Part shown: piece after piece, positions 1 through 11,623 of the stretch
Numbering within the stretch: the first letter of the stretch is position 1
How the letters are laid out: the number at the start of each line of letters is the position of its first letter
Origin: Nocardioides kongjuensis
Lineage (GTDB): Bacteria; Actinomycetota; Actinomycetes; Propionibacteriales; Nocardioidaceae
Direction of reading: 5' to 3'
NCBI RefSeq assembly: GCF_013409625.1
Contig: NZ_JACCBF010000001.1
Location: 5,335,001-5,399,000 of the forward strand
DNA: 64,000 nucleotides
The notes under the pieces: generated by a model
The model's database searches: none
The model's input: only the letters and a program-made list of their open reading frames with translations
Told to the model about the DNA's origin: nothing
Translations under genes and position numbers: made by a program

Positions 1-1
1 C

Positions 2-331
2 GCTGCCGGGCTCGAGGGCCGAGCGGCGCCGCTGGTCGTCCTCGCCGGGCTGGCCGGGCTGGGGACCATGGTGCTGCTGTGGACCCGCCGGTACGCCGTC
101 GCGCGGATCACCGCCGTCCTCGCCGTCGCCGCCGTCTTGTCCGGCTGGGGTGTGGGCCAGTACCCGTGGCTCCTCGTCGACGAGGTCACCATCCACGACG
201 CGGCCGGCGCCACCGCCACGCTGCAGGGGCTGCTCGTCGCGGTGGGGCTGGCGGTGGTGGTCGTCGTGCCGCCGCTGGCCTACCTCTTCAAGCTCACCCA
301 GTCGGAGGAGTGGTCGCGCCCGGACCACTGA
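2..331 (+). CDS. cydB: Cytochrome d ubiquinol oxidase subunit II, C-terminal fragment (cut by window edge)
   Basis: The frame is open from base 2 to the stop at 331, so only about the last 109 residues are present. There are two hydrophobic helices with short charged loops, the motif WGVGQYPWLL, and then DAAGATATLQGLLVA and PPLAYLFKLT. This pattern is typical of the C-terminus of CydB, the second membrane subunit of the cytochrome bd quinol oxidase, which reduces O2 without pumping protons. The CydA partner would lie outside the window. The internal ATG at 68 is not the true start because the reading frame continues upstream. The call rests on family knowledge of the QYP motif and the helix pattern. 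Confidence 0.8.
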   Translation, partial: AAGLEGRAAPLVVLAGLAGLGTMVLLWTRRYAVARITAVLAVAAVLSGWGVGQYPWLLVDEVTIHDAAGATATLQGLLVAVGLAVVVVVPPLAYLFKLTQSEEWSRPDH

Positions 332-342
332 GGTCCGACCGG

Positions 343-813
343 TCAGAACGGCGGCGGTCCGACGATCTCGATGCCGCCGTTCTGCTCGGCGCTGGCGGCG
401 ATGCGGTGGAAGTCGACGACGCACGCCGACCCCGCCAACGGCTCGCTGGCGCCGCGGTAGAACGGCTCACACCTGCAGGACGGCTGGATGCCGAGCACCT
501 TCGCGGTCGGGCTCGTGACCACGAACGCGTGGGGAACGCCGGCCGGAACCATCGCGAAGTCGCCGGGGCCGAGCGCGTGCTCGTCGTCGACGATGCGGTA
601 CCGGATCCGTCCTTCGAGGACCCACATCGACTCCGAGACCGGGTGCGTGTGGACCGGGGTCCACTTGCCCTCGACCATGTCGACCTCGATCAGGCTGATG
701 TCTCCGTCTCCGGCGCCGAGCTTCCAGGTGAAGACCCCGCCACCGAAGAACCACCGCTGCTCGCCCTCGCCGGTCCGGCGGACCACGGGCGCGGGCGTCG
801 TCGATCTCGTCAT
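343..813 (-). CDS. Cupin-domain protein
   Basis: A 156-residue protein with one cupin barrel. Cupin motif 1 is visible as PVHTHPVSESMWVLEGR (paired His and Glu for metal binding), and motif 2 as PGDFAMVPAGVPHAF. The start chosen is ATG 813 because a strong ribosome site (GGAAGGGAG on the minus strand) precedes it; an upstream in-frame ATG at 876 would overlap the divergent regulator. It is divergent from a TetR gene, and the intergenic region carries a perfect 16-bp palindrome, so it is probably the TetR target gene. The C-terminal part has an unusual CRCEPFYRG segment. Substrate and enzymatic role are not deducible; many such cupins are small dioxygenases, isomerases or sensors. Confidence 0.8.
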   Translation of the reverse strand: MTRSTTPAPVVRRTGEGEQRWFFGGGVFTWKLGAGDGDISLIEVDMVEGKWTPVHTHPVSESMWVLEGRIRYRIVDDEHALGPGDFAMVPAGVPHAFVVTSPTAKVLGIQPSCRCEPFYRGASEPLAGSACVVDFHRIAASAEQNGGIEIVGPPPF

Positions 814-834
814 CGCGGACTCCCTTCCTCTTCG

Positions 835-850
835 TGGGACTGTAGTCCCA
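835..850. promoter_or_regulatory. Perfect inverted repeat, probable TetR operator
   Basis: The arms TGGGACT and AGTCCCA are exact reverse complements around a 2-base centre. The site lies between the divergent cupin gene (start 813) and the TetR gene (start about 878). Relative to the TetR leaderless promoter it falls on the -35 region, a common place for autorepression. Function is inferred from position and symmetry. Confidence 0.6.
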
Positions 851-864
851 TGATGAGATTCGCA

Positions 865-870
865 TACCAT
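865..870 (+). promoter_or_regulatory. -10 box TACCAT, leaderless start of tetR
   Basis: TACCAT fits the actinobacterial TANNNT -10 consensus and ends 7 nt before the GTG at 878, so transcription would begin at about the first codon. This supports GTG 878 over ATG 869 as the TetR start. Confidence 0.55.
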
Positions 871-877
871 GTACATC

Positions 878-4490
<3,613 letters not shown>

Positions 4491-4562
4491 GCGGCTTCCC
4501 GGCTCCCGGGTATGCCCTGCCGATGCGGCGGTACTGCATCGGGAGAGGCGGAGGGAGCCGAG

Positions 4563-4937
4563 ATGGACGTCGAGAAGTGGTTCGCAGAGGCGAGCGATCC
4601 CGGGTGGATCGCGGTCTACGTGATCGTGGCGCTGCTGGTGATCGGCATCCTCGTGCTGGTCGCAACGCGACAGCGGCGCGAGCACAACCGTCACCGCGCG
4701 GACGAGCTCCGCACGCAGGCGCGCCAGCGCGAGGGAACCGTGCGCCGGCGCGACGCCGAGGCACGGCAGCTCGCCGCCGAGTCGGAGCAGGCCCGCGCGG
4801 AGGCGGACCGGCTCGAGGCCGAGGCACAGGAGAAGCGGGCCGTGTTCGAACGCGAGCGCGCCGCCCAGCAGCACCGGCTGCGCGAGGCGGACAAGCTGGA
4901 CCCCCGCACGACCGGACGGCACGAGGGCGACCGCTGA
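4563..4937 (+). CDS. Small membrane-anchored coiled-coil protein
   Basis: A 124-residue protein beginning MDVEKWFAEASDPGWIAVY. One N-terminal transmembrane helix (residues about 14-34, AVYVIVALLVIGILVLVA) is followed by a long, strongly charged alanine/arginine/glutamate helix that looks like a coiled coil, with heptad-like EARQLAAESEQARAEADRLE. No catalytic motif is present. ATG 4563 is chosen because GGAGGGA lies 6 nt upstream; an in-frame ATG at 4512 lacks a site. The protein is probably a cytoplasmic-facing membrane scaffold or stress-related protein; function unknown. It is 72 bp downstream of guaB and probably independent. Confidence 0.75.
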   Translation: MDVEKWFAEASDPGWIAVYVIVALLVIGILVLVATRQRREHNRHRADELRTQARQREGTVRRRDAEARQLAAESEQARAEADRLEAEAQEKRAVFERERAAQQHRLREADKLDPRTTGRHEGDR

Positions 4938-4954
4938 GGCGAGGACGCTCCGCC

Positions 4955-4960
4955 TAGGCT
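4955..4960 (+). promoter_or_regulatory. -10 box TAGGCT ahead of the GNAT pseudogene
   Basis: TAGGCT ends 7 nt before GTG 4968, the same leaderless geometry as functional genes in the window. The promoter of the broken acetyltransferase therefore appears intact. Confidence 0.5.
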
Positions 4961-4967
4961 CGACGGT

Positions 4968-5199
4968 GTGAGCGACCTCGCCATCCGCCCCTTCCGCGAG
5001 ACCGACTGGCCGGCGGTGGCGGCGATCATCACCGAGGTGCTGAGCGCCGGTGAGACGTACGCCGTCCCGGTGCTCGACGACGCCGAGCTTCGAGGTGATC
5101 GGCACCGTCCCGGGCGCCTTCCGGCGACCTGACGGAAGCCTCGCCGGGCTGCACCTCATGTTCGTGGACCTGGCCCGGGGCCGCGGAGTGCGGGCCTGA
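4968..5199 (+). pseudogene. GNAT-family N-acetyltransferase, internally deleted
   Basis: From GTG 4968 the frame reads MSDLAIRPFRETDWPAVAAI then ITEVLSAGETYAVPVLDDAE, the usual N-terminus of a phosphinothricin-type GNAT acetyltransferase. The frame then runs into a stop at 5130-5132. In the +1 frame from about 5089 the sequence reads FEVIGTVPGAFRRPDGSLAG then LHLMFVDL, the usual C-terminus of the same family, ending at the TGA at 5197. The central part holding the acetyl-CoA-binding motif (about 90 residues in intact homologues) is missing, and the two ends are out of frame. It is best read as a decayed gene caused by an internal deletion. Confidence 0.75.
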
Positions 5200-5212
5200 C
5201 CTCGCGCACCGA

Positions 5213-5218
5213 TATCCT
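5213..5218 (+). promoter_or_regulatory. -10 box TATCCT, leaderless promoter of guaB3
   Basis: TATCCT ends 6 nt before GTG 5225, fitting a leaderless transcript. Confidence 0.55.
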
Positions 5219-5224
5219 CACGTC

Positions 5225-6331
5225 GTGAGCGACATCGAGATCGGCCGCGCCAAGCGGGCCCGGACGGCGTACTCCTTCGACGACATCGCGATCGTGCCCT
5301 CCCGGCGCACGCGTGACCCCGAGGAGGTCAGCGTCGACTGGCAGATCGACGCCTACCGCTTCTCCCTGCCGATCCTCGCCGCGCCGATGGACTCGGTGAT
5401 GTCGCCGAGGACCGCGATCGACTTCGGCCGCTTCGGTGGCCTCGGGGTGCTCAACCTCGAGGGCCTGTGGACCCGGTACGACGACCCGCAGCCGCTCCTC
5501 GACGAGGTCGCCGGGCTGCAGGGAGTCGAGGCCACCCGCCGCCTGCAGGAGATCTACACCGAGCCGATCAAGGCCGAGCTGATCACCGAGCGGCTGCGTG
5601 AGGTGCGCGAGGCCGGCGTGACGGTGGCGGGCTCCCTGTCGCCGCAGCGCACCAAGGAGTTCGCCAAGACGGTGACCGACGCCGGCGTCGACCTGTTCGT
5701 CATCCGCGGCACCACCGTCTCGGCCGAGCACGTGTCCAGCCAGGCAGAGCCGTTGAACCTCAAGGAGTTCATCTACGAGCTCGACGTCCCGGTCATCGTC
5801 GGCGGCTGCGCGACCCACCAGGCCGCCCTCCACCTGATGCGCACCGGCGCGGCCGGCGTCCTGGTCGGCTTCGGCGGCGGCGCCGCCCACACCACCCGCA
5901 CCGTCCTCGGCATCTCCGTCCCGATGGCCTCCGCCGTCGCCGACGTCGCCGCCGCGCGCCGCGACTACCTCGACGAGTCGGGCGGCCGCTACGTCCACGT
6001 CATCGCCGACGGCTCCATCGGCACGTCCGGCGACCTCGCCAAGGCGATCGCGTGCGGCGCCGACGCCGTGATGGTCGGCTCGCCGTTCGCCCGCGCCACC
6101 GACGCCCCCGGCCGCGGCTTCCACTGGGGCGCCGAGGCGCACCACGCGGACCTGCCCCGCGGCCAGCGGGTCCAGTTCGACCAGGTCGGCACCATCGAGG
6201 AGATCCTGTTCGGGCCCTCCCGCGTCGCCGACGGCACGATGAACCTGGTCGGCGCCCTCAAGCGCTCGATGGCCACCACCGGCTACACCGAGCTCAAGGA
6301 GTTCCAGCGCGTCGAGGTCGTCGCGCACTGA
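5225..6331 (+). CDS. guaB3: GuaB3-family IMP dehydrogenase-related protein
   Basis: A 368-residue IMPDH-like barrel without CBS domains, matching the mycobacterial GuaB3 class in size and position (downstream of guaB). The N-terminus, AYSFDDIAIVPSRRTRDPEE, resembles IMPDH. The loop that carries the catalytic cysteine in true IMPDH reads GGGAAHTTRTVLG here, so the cysteine is absent. The phosphate-binding GADAVMVGSPFA region is kept. It probably does not catalyse the classical IMPDH reaction; actinobacterial GuaB3 has no settled role. GTG 5225 follows a leaderless -10 box. The stop overlaps the ATG of the next gene by one base. Confidence 0.92.
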   Translation: MSDIEIGRAKRARTAYSFDDIAIVPSRRTRDPEEVSVDWQIDAYRFSLPILAAPMDSVMSPRTAIDFGRFGGLGVLNLEGLWTRYDDPQPLLDEVAGLQGVEATRRLQEIYTEPIKAELITERLREVREAGVTVAGSLSPQRTKEFAKTVTDAGVDLFVIRGTTVSAEHVSSQAEPLNLKEFIYELDVPVIVGGCATHQAALHLMRTGAAGVLVGFGGGAAHTTRTVLGISVPMASAVADVAAARRDYLDESGGRYVHVIADGSIGTSGDLAKAIACGADAVMVGSPFARATDAPGRGFHWGAEAHHADLPRGQRVQFDQVGTIEEILFGPSRVADGTMNLVGALKRSMATTGYTELKEFQRVEVVAH

Positions 6332-7041
6332 TGCTCGTCGCCGCCGCCCAGGCCGAGGCCCGCGCCGGCGACCTCGCCCACAACGTCGCCACCGCCGCCC
6401 GTCTCGTCCGTGAGGCGGGTGGGCGGGGCGCTCGGGTGGTGGTGCTCCCCGAGGCCTTCCTGACCGGGTACGACGCCAGCGCGTTCTGCGGCGACGTGCC
6501 GACCCCCGTCGACCTGGCCGGCCCGCTGCTCGACCCGCTGCGCGCGGCCGCGGCCGCAACCGGCGCCACGGTGGTCGCCTCCACCGCGCTGCGCCGCGAC
6601 CACGGCCGGACCCTCGCGTCGGTGGTCGTCGAGCCCGACGGCACCACCTCGGCGCCGTACGACAAGCAGCACCTCGACGGTGACGAGCCGACCTGGTTCG
6701 TCCCCGGGGAGCACCCCGCGACCATCACCGTCGACGGCGTCGTGCTCGCGCTGTCGATCTGTCGCGACGGCAGCATCCCCGAGCACGCCGCGACCGCCGC
6801 GGCGGCCGGAGCCTCGGCGTACCTCGCCTCGGTCGCCTACTTCCCCGGCGGCGCCCGTCGCCTCGACGTCACCTACGCCGCCCGCGCGCTCGACCATCGG
6901 ATGCACGTCGTGGTCGCCGGCCTGACCGGACGGTGCGGACCGTCCACCTTCATCGGCGGCTCCGCCGTCTACGGTCCCGACGCCGAGGCGCTCGCGCGGC
7001 TCGGTGACGAGGAGGGCCTGGCGCTCGCCGAGATCCGTTGA
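6331..7041 (+). CDS. Carbon-nitrogen hydrolase (nitrilase superfamily)
   Basis: A 236-residue protein with the nitrilase triad visible: Glu in VVLPEAFLTGYD, Lys in PYDKQHLDGDE and Cys in ALSICRDGSIPEHA. The family hydrolyses amides or nitriles through a cysteine thioester. The ATG at 6331 overlaps the guaB3 stop (TGATG), so the genes are translationally coupled and co-transcribed. Its short length suggests a small-amide hydrolase, perhaps acting on a metabolite-damage product, but the substrate is not deducible. It ends 22 bp from the convergent TetR gene. Confidence 0.87.
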   Translation: MLVAAAQAEARAGDLAHNVATAARLVREAGGRGARVVVLPEAFLTGYDASAFCGDVPTPVDLAGPLLDPLRAAAAATGATVVASTALRRDHGRTLASVVVEPDGTTSAPYDKQHLDGDEPTWFVPGEHPATITVDGVVLALSICRDGSIPEHAATAAAAGASAYLASVAYFPGGARRLDVTYAARALDHRMHVVVAGLTGRCGPSTFIGGSAVYGPDAEALARLGDEEGLALAEIR

Positions 7042-7062
7042 GGACGGGCCGGCTCGACCGGG

Positions 7063-7653
7063 TCAGGGGCGCAGGCTGCGCGCCAGGCTCGCGGTGAGCC
7101 GGTCGACCCAGGCGTCGTCGAGCTGTCCGGGCGTCAGCAGCACCCCGGCGATGATCGTCCCGATGATCGTCTGGATCAGGTCGTCGGCCCGGGCGTCGGG
7201 GTGCGCCTCGCCGGCCGAGACCGCGACCGCGAGCCGCTCGTCGATCGCCCGGAACGACCCGGCGAAGCGCTCCAGCATGGCCGTGTGCAGGTCGGGCCAG
7301 GTGCTGATCTCGGCCAGCAGGGCGGGCAGCGCGGCCGCGCCGACGGGGGAGCAGAGGGCGTCGCGGGCGCCCCGGACGATGCCGGCGAGGTCCTCCTCCA
7401 GCGGCCCGCCGAGGTGCATGTCGAGGGCGAGCTCGCTGGGGAACGCGGCCTCGTGGACGAGGTGGGGGAGCGCGGTCCAGCGGCGGTAGAGCGCCGCCTT
7501 CGTCGTACCGGCCCGGGCGGCGACGGCCGCGCCGGTGACGGCGGCGTACCCGCCCTCGGCGAGCAGGGCGCGGACCGCCTCGAGAGCGGCCTGCTCGATC
7601 CGCGGGTCCCGCGGACGGCCGGTCGCACGGGTTGCGGACATTTCCGTCCCCAT
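7063..7653 (-). CDS. TetR-family transcriptional regulator
   Basis: A 196-residue regulator. The DNA-binding domain is GRPRDPRIEQAALEAVRALL followed by YAAVTGAAVAARAGTTKAALYRRW, a typical TetR HTH; the remainder is a helical effector domain of the TetR_C type (ending ASLARSLRP). ATG 7653 is chosen for the strong upstream site AAGAGG; a second ATG at 7641 is possible. It is divergent from the phosphotransferase/DUF7064/aldehyde dehydrogenase operon, with a perfect operator-like palindrome (7705-7718) in between. It probably represses itself and that operon. The ligand is unknown, perhaps a lipid- or aldehyde-derived compound given the neighbours. Confidence 0.9.
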   Translation of the reverse strand: MGTEMSATRATGRPRDPRIEQAALEAVRALLAEGGYAAVTGAAVAARAGTTKAALYRRWTALPHLVHEAAFPSELALDMHLGGPLEEDLAGIVRGARDALCSPVGAAALPALLAEISTWPDLHTAMLERFAGSFRAIDERLAVAVSAGEAHPDARADDLIQTIIGTIIAGVLLTPGQLDDAWVDRLTASLARSLRP

Positions 7654-7704
7654 GACCTCTTCCCCTCTTTCGATACCGAGGGTACCGTAACGCTCGACGT
7701 GACG

Positions 7705-7718
7705 TAGAACACGTTCTA
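7705..7718. promoter_or_regulatory. Operator TAGAAC-AC-GTTCTA (TnnAACnnGTTnnA type)
   Basis: A perfect palindrome with 6-bp arms TAGAAC and GTTCTA around AC, in the divergent intergenic region of the TetR gene and the 7742 operon. It matches the TnnAACnnGTTnnA pattern described for the mycobacterial sterol repressor KstR, and differs by one centre base from the site at 37072-37085. Which regulator binds is not shown by the sequence. Confidence 0.65.
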
Positions 7719-7741
7719 GCAGTGTCGAGCCAGGAGGACCC

Positions 7742-8893
7742 GTGAGCGAGTTGCCCGCAGAGATGGCCGAGATGACCCTGCAGCGGTCGAGCCGCGACCA
7801 GGGTGCGGTCCACGACCGCCTCGAGGAGTGGCTCGCCGGCGTGCTGCCCGCCGGCGCCGAGCCGGTCGTCACGCTCCACGCGGGCGTCGACAGCAACGGC
7901 ATGTCGAGCGAGACCGTGGTCCTCGACCTCACCCACACCGTCGACGACGAGCGGGTCACCGAGGAGCTGATCGCCCGGGTCGCCCCGGCGCCGGAGGACC
8001 TGCCGGTGTTCCAGGAGTACCGCCTCGGCGACCAGTACGACGCCATGCGACTGGCCTCCGAGCTGACCGACGTGCCGGTGCCGACGGTGCGCTGGATGGA
8101 GCCCACCGGCGAGGTGCTCGGCACGCCGTTCTTCCTCATGGACCGGATCGCGGGCGTCGTCCCGCCCGACGTGCTGCCCTACACCTTCGGCGACAACTGG
8201 CTCTTCGACGCCTCGCCCGAGGAGCAGGCCCGGCTGCAGCGCGCCAGCATCGAGGTGCTGGCCCGGCTGCACGCCATCCCCGACGCCGCCGCCACCTTCG
8301 CCTTCCTCGACCCCGCCGAGGCCGGGTACGACGGTGCGACCCCGCTGGCCCGCAACATCGCCAAGACCCGCGCCTGGTACGACTACGCCGTCAACGCCCC
8401 CGAGGGCAGCCCGCGCTCCCCGCTGGTCGAGCGCGGCCTCGCGTGGCTCGAGGCCAACCTCCCCGACGAGAGCGCCGACCCGGTGCTGGTCTGGGGAGAC
8501 GCCCGCATCGGCAACGCGATGTACGACGACTTCCGCCCCGTCGCGGTCCTCGACTGGGAGATGGCGACCCTCGGCACCCGCGAGATGGACCTGGCCTGGA
8601 TGGTCTTCGCCCACCGCGTCTTCCAGGAGATCGCGACCATGCTCGGCCTGCCCGGCATGCCGGACTTCCTCGACGAGGACGCCGCGCGGGCGACGTACGC
8701 CGAGCTCAGCGGGGTCGAGGTCGGTGACCTGACCTGGCACCAGCTGCACGCCGCCGTGCTGTGGGCCTGCGTCTTCATGCGCACCAGCGCCCGCCAGGTC
8801 CACTTCGGCGAGATCGAGAGGCCCGAGGACCCCGAGTCCGTCTTCCACCACCGCCCGCTCTTCGAGCGGCTCCTCGAGGAGGTCGGCGCATGA
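7742..8893 (+). CDS. Phosphotransferase (APH) family protein
   Basis: A 383-residue protein of the aminoglycoside phosphotransferase fold, of the type often linked to acyl-CoA dehydrogenases in actinobacteria. The catalytic-loop motif reads VWGDARIGNAMYD and the metal-binding motif is VAVLDWEMATLG, so Asp residues are present although the usual His of the HGD motif is Trp. The GTG at 7742 is preceded by AGGAGG. It is the first gene of a three-gene operon with the DUF7064/7065-type protein (ATGA overlap) and an aldehyde dehydrogenase. The acceptor substrate is unknown; a hydroxylated lipid or sterol intermediate is an inference from context. Confidence 0.82.
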   Translation: MSELPAEMAEMTLQRSSRDQGAVHDRLEEWLAGVLPAGAEPVVTLHAGVDSNGMSSETVVLDLTHTVDDERVTEELIARVAPAPEDLPVFQEYRLGDQYDAMRLASELTDVPVPTVRWMEPTGEVLGTPFFLMDRIAGVVPPDVLPYTFGDNWLFDASPEEQARLQRASIEVLARLHAIPDAAATFAFLDPAEAGYDGATPLARNIAKTRAWYDYAVNAPEGSPRSPLVERGLAWLEANLPDESADPVLVWGDARIGNAMYDDFRPVAVLDWEMATLGTREMDLAWMVFAHRVFQEIATMLGLPGMPDFLDEDAARATYAELSGVEVGDLTWHQLHAAVLWACVFMRTSARQVHFGEIERPEDPESVFHHRPLFERLLEEVGA

Positions 8894-10065
8894 GCACGCG
8901 CAACGACCACGGCCTGCACGGCGAGTACTACGGCGTCGGGCCGCTCGACGAGTTCCCGATCCACCAGCTCCCGCGTCCCGTCGCCTGGGCGGGCAGCAGC
9001 GACCGCAACTTCTACGACCGCTGCTACCTCAACGCCCACGACCGCACCGGCGACCTGTTCCTCATCACCGGCCTCGGCTTCTACCCGAACCTCGGCACCA
9101 AGGACGCCTACGTCCTGCTCCGTCGCGGCGACGAGCAGACCGGCCTCCACCTCGGCGACGCCGCCGACCCGCGCGGCGCCGACCGGATGGACCAGCAGGT
9201 CGGGAACTACCGGATCGAGGTCGTCGAGCCGCTGCGCAGGCTGCGCGTCGTGCTCGAGGAGACCGAGGGCATCGCGATGGACCTGACCTGGGAGGGCTCC
9301 TTCCCGGTCGTCCAGGAGCTGCCCCACGTGATGCGTCAGGGCAGTGGTACGACGCTCGACGCGCAGCGCTTCGCCCAGGTCGGCACCTGGGAGGGCGTGC
9401 TCAGCGTCGACGGCACCGACATCGCCGTGACCCCGGACCGCTGGGTCGGCACCCGCGACCGCTCCTGGGGCATCCGGCCGGTCGGCGAGGCGGCGCCCGC
9501 GGGCAAGCCGGCCGACCCGGCCTTCGAGGGCATGTGGTGGCTCTACCTGCCGCTGCGCTTCGAGGACTTCTGCATCGTGATGATCATCCAGGAGACGCCC
9601 GACGGCTTCCGGACGCTCAACGACTGCACCCGCACCTGGAAGGACGGACGGGTCGAACAGCTCGGCTGGCCGCGCGTCGAGATCCGCTACGGCCCGGGCA
9701 CCCGCGTGCCGACCGGCGCGACCGTCACCTGCACGACGCCCGAGGGCAAGGAGCTGGTGCTCGAGGTCGACTCGTTGCTGCCGGTGCCGATCCACGTCGG
9801 CGGCGGGTACGGCGGTGACTCCGACTGGACCCACGGCATGTGGAAGGGCGCCGCGTTCACCGAGCGGCTGACCTACGACATGCACGACTCGGCCGTCGCC
9901 GGGCGCGTCATGTTCGGCGTGATCGACCACGTCGGTCGGGCCACCGTGCACGGCGCCGGCGCCGGCGTGCCCGAGGGCAGCGAGGGGTGGGGCCTCTTCG
10001 AGCACGGCGCCCTCGGCCGGCACGACCCCAGTGGCTTCGCCGACTGGTTCACCCTCGCCCCCTGA
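8890..10065 (+). CDS. DUF7064/7065-type (hydroxyneurosporene-synthase-like) protein
   Basis: A 391-residue soluble protein beginning MSTRNDHGLHGEYYGVGPLD. It contains long beta-rich stretches with SWGIRPVGE and GMWWLYLPLRFEDFCIVMII, as in the lipocalin-like actinobacterial proteins annotated as DUF7064/DUF7065 and related to CrtC-type hydratases. No nucleotide-binding motif is seen. The ATG overlaps the preceding stop (ATGA), so it is translationally coupled. Members of this family are repeatedly found in hydrocarbon and lipid catabolic operons. A biochemical role is not established. The family assignment is from memory of sequence style and is moderately secure. Confidence 0.65.
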   Translation: MSTRNDHGLHGEYYGVGPLDEFPIHQLPRPVAWAGSSDRNFYDRCYLNAHDRTGDLFLITGLGFYPNLGTKDAYVLLRRGDEQTGLHLGDAADPRGADRMDQQVGNYRIEVVEPLRRLRVVLEETEGIAMDLTWEGSFPVVQELPHVMRQGSGTTLDAQRFAQVGTWEGVLSVDGTDIAVTPDRWVGTRDRSWGIRPVGEAAPAGKPADPAFEGMWWLYLPLRFEDFCIVMIIQETPDGFRTLNDCTRTWKDGRVEQLGWPRVEIRYGPGTRVPTGATVTCTTPEGKELVLEVDSLLPVPIHVGGGYGGDSDWTHGMWKGAAFTERLTYDMHDSAVAGRVMFGVIDHVGRATVHGAGAGVPEGSEGWGLFEHGALGRHDPSGFADWFTLAP

Positions 10066-10093
10066 CCCCGCACCACCCGAAAGGAACACCCTC

Positions 10094-11548
10094 ATGACCC
10101 TCGACCGCGACGCCCTCTTCATCGGCGGCACCTGGGCCAGGCCCGCCACCGACGCCGTGCTGGAGGTGGTCTCCCCGCACTCGGAGGAGGTCGTCGCACG
10201 GGTGCCCGAGGGGTCGACCGCCGACATCGACCTCGCGGTCGCCGCTGCCCGCAGGGCCTTCGACGAGGGCCCGTGGCCGCGGATGAGCCCGGCCGAGCGG
10301 ATCGACGTCGTGCAGAACCTGTCCGGCCTGTACGCCGCGAAGCTGGAGGAGATGGCGACCATCATCTCCACCGAGATGGGCTCGCCGATCTCCTTCAGCT
10401 CGCTCGCCCAGGCGCCGGCGCCGTGGATGCAGATCGAGGCCTTCCTCGGCATCGCGCGCGAGTTCCCGTGGGAGGAGCGGCGCGCGGGCGTGCTCGGCGC
10501 GGACGTCGTCGTGCGACACGAGCCGGTCGGCGTCGTCGCGGCCATCCCGCCGTGGAACGTCCCGCAGTTCACGATCCTGTCCAAGGTCGTCCCGGCGCTG
10601 CTGGCCGGCTGCACCGTCGTCGTGAAGCCGGCGCCCGAGACCCCGCTCGACGCCTACCTCCTCGCGGAGCTGCTCGTCGAGGCCGGCGTGCCCGAGGGTG
10701 TCGTCTCGATCGTGGCCGGTGGTCGTGAGGTTGGCGAGCACCTGGTGCGCCACCCCGGCGTCGACAAGGTCGCGTTCACCGGCTCCACCGCCGCCGGGCG
10801 CAGGATCGGCGCGATCTGCGGTGAGCAGCTCAAGCGGGTCTCGCTCGAGCTCGGCGGCAAGTCGGCCGCGATCATCCTCGACGACGCCGACGAGGCCGCC
10901 GCGATCGAGGGCCTGAAGTTCCTCGGCGTGATGAACTCCGGCCAGGCCTGCGTCGCCCAGACCCGCGTGCTCGTCTCGCAGGAGCGCCACGACGCCTTCG
11001 CCGCTGCCCTGGCGTCCGCCATCGGTGCCATGAAGGTGGGCGACCCGCTCGACCCCGCCACCGAGATCGGCCCGATGGTCGCGCAGCGCCAGCAGGAGCG
11101 CGTGGCGTCCTACATCCGGATCGGCCAGGAGGAGGGCGCCCAGCTGCTGACCGGCGGCGAAGGCCGCCCCGAGGGCCTCGACCAGGGCTGGTACGTCCGC
11201 CCGACCGTCTTCGCCGGCGTCGACAACAAGATGCGCATCGCCCAGGAGGAGATCTTCGGCCCGGTCCTCTCGGTCATCCCGTACGTCGACGTGGCCGACG
11301 CCGTCCGGATCGCCAACGACTCGGAGTACGGCCTCGCCGGCACCGTGTGGACCGCCGACCAGGAGGCCGGCCTCGAGGTGGCCCGCGGCGTGCGCACCGG
11401 CACCTACGGCGTCAACACCTACACGATGGACTTCGCGGCGCCGTTCGGCGGCTTCAAGGCCTCCGGGCTGGGCCGCGAGTTCGGTCCCGAGGGCCTGGCG
11501 CAGTACACCGAGGCCAAGTCGGTGTACCTGTCCGCGCCGGCGATGTAG
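10094..11548 (+). CDS. Aldehyde dehydrogenase family protein
   Basis: 484 residues, normal for NAD(P)+-dependent aldehyde dehydrogenases. The catalytic Glu is in SLELGGKSAAIILDDAD and the catalytic Cys in MNSGQACVAQTRV. The cofactor-binding motif is FTGSTAAGRRIG and the oxyanion region is IPPWNVPQF. The ATG at 10094 is preceded by AAAGGAA. It is the last gene of the operon starting at 7742 and oxidises an aldehyde to an acid, probably in the catabolic pathway under control of the divergent TetR. Close relatives include benzaldehyde- and geranial-type dehydrogenases, so the exact substrate is open. Confidence 0.93.
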   Translation: MTLDRDALFIGGTWARPATDAVLEVVSPHSEEVVARVPEGSTADIDLAVAAARRAFDEGPWPRMSPAERIDVVQNLSGLYAAKLEEMATIISTEMGSPISFSSLAQAPAPWMQIEAFLGIAREFPWEERRAGVLGADVVVRHEPVGVVAAIPPWNVPQFTILSKVVPALLAGCTVVVKPAPETPLDAYLLAELLVEAGVPEGVVSIVAGGREVGEHLVRHPGVDKVAFTGSTAAGRRIGAICGEQLKRVSLELGGKSAAIILDDADEAAAIEGLKFLGVMNSGQACVAQTRVLVSQERHDAFAAALASAIGAMKVGDPLDPATEIGPMVAQRQQERVASYIRIGQEEGAQLLTGGEGRPEGLDQGWYVRPTVFAGVDNKMRIAQEEIFGPVLSVIPYVDVADAVRIANDSEYGLAGTVWTADQEAGLEVARGVRTGTYGVNTYTMDFAAPFGGFKASGLGREFGPEGLAQYTEAKSVYLSAPAM

Positions 11549-11623
11549 GCGGCTGCAAGCCCGCTGCAAGGCTGTCGGCGCAGGCTCGGTACTGCCACAA
11601 TGAGCCGAGCCGAGGAGCCCGCG

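Noticed and set aside
7705..7718. Firm assignment of the palindrome to KstR
   Set aside because: The pattern matches, but other TetR proteins use similar AAC-GTT sites and a TetR gene is adjacent, so only a motif-type label is given.
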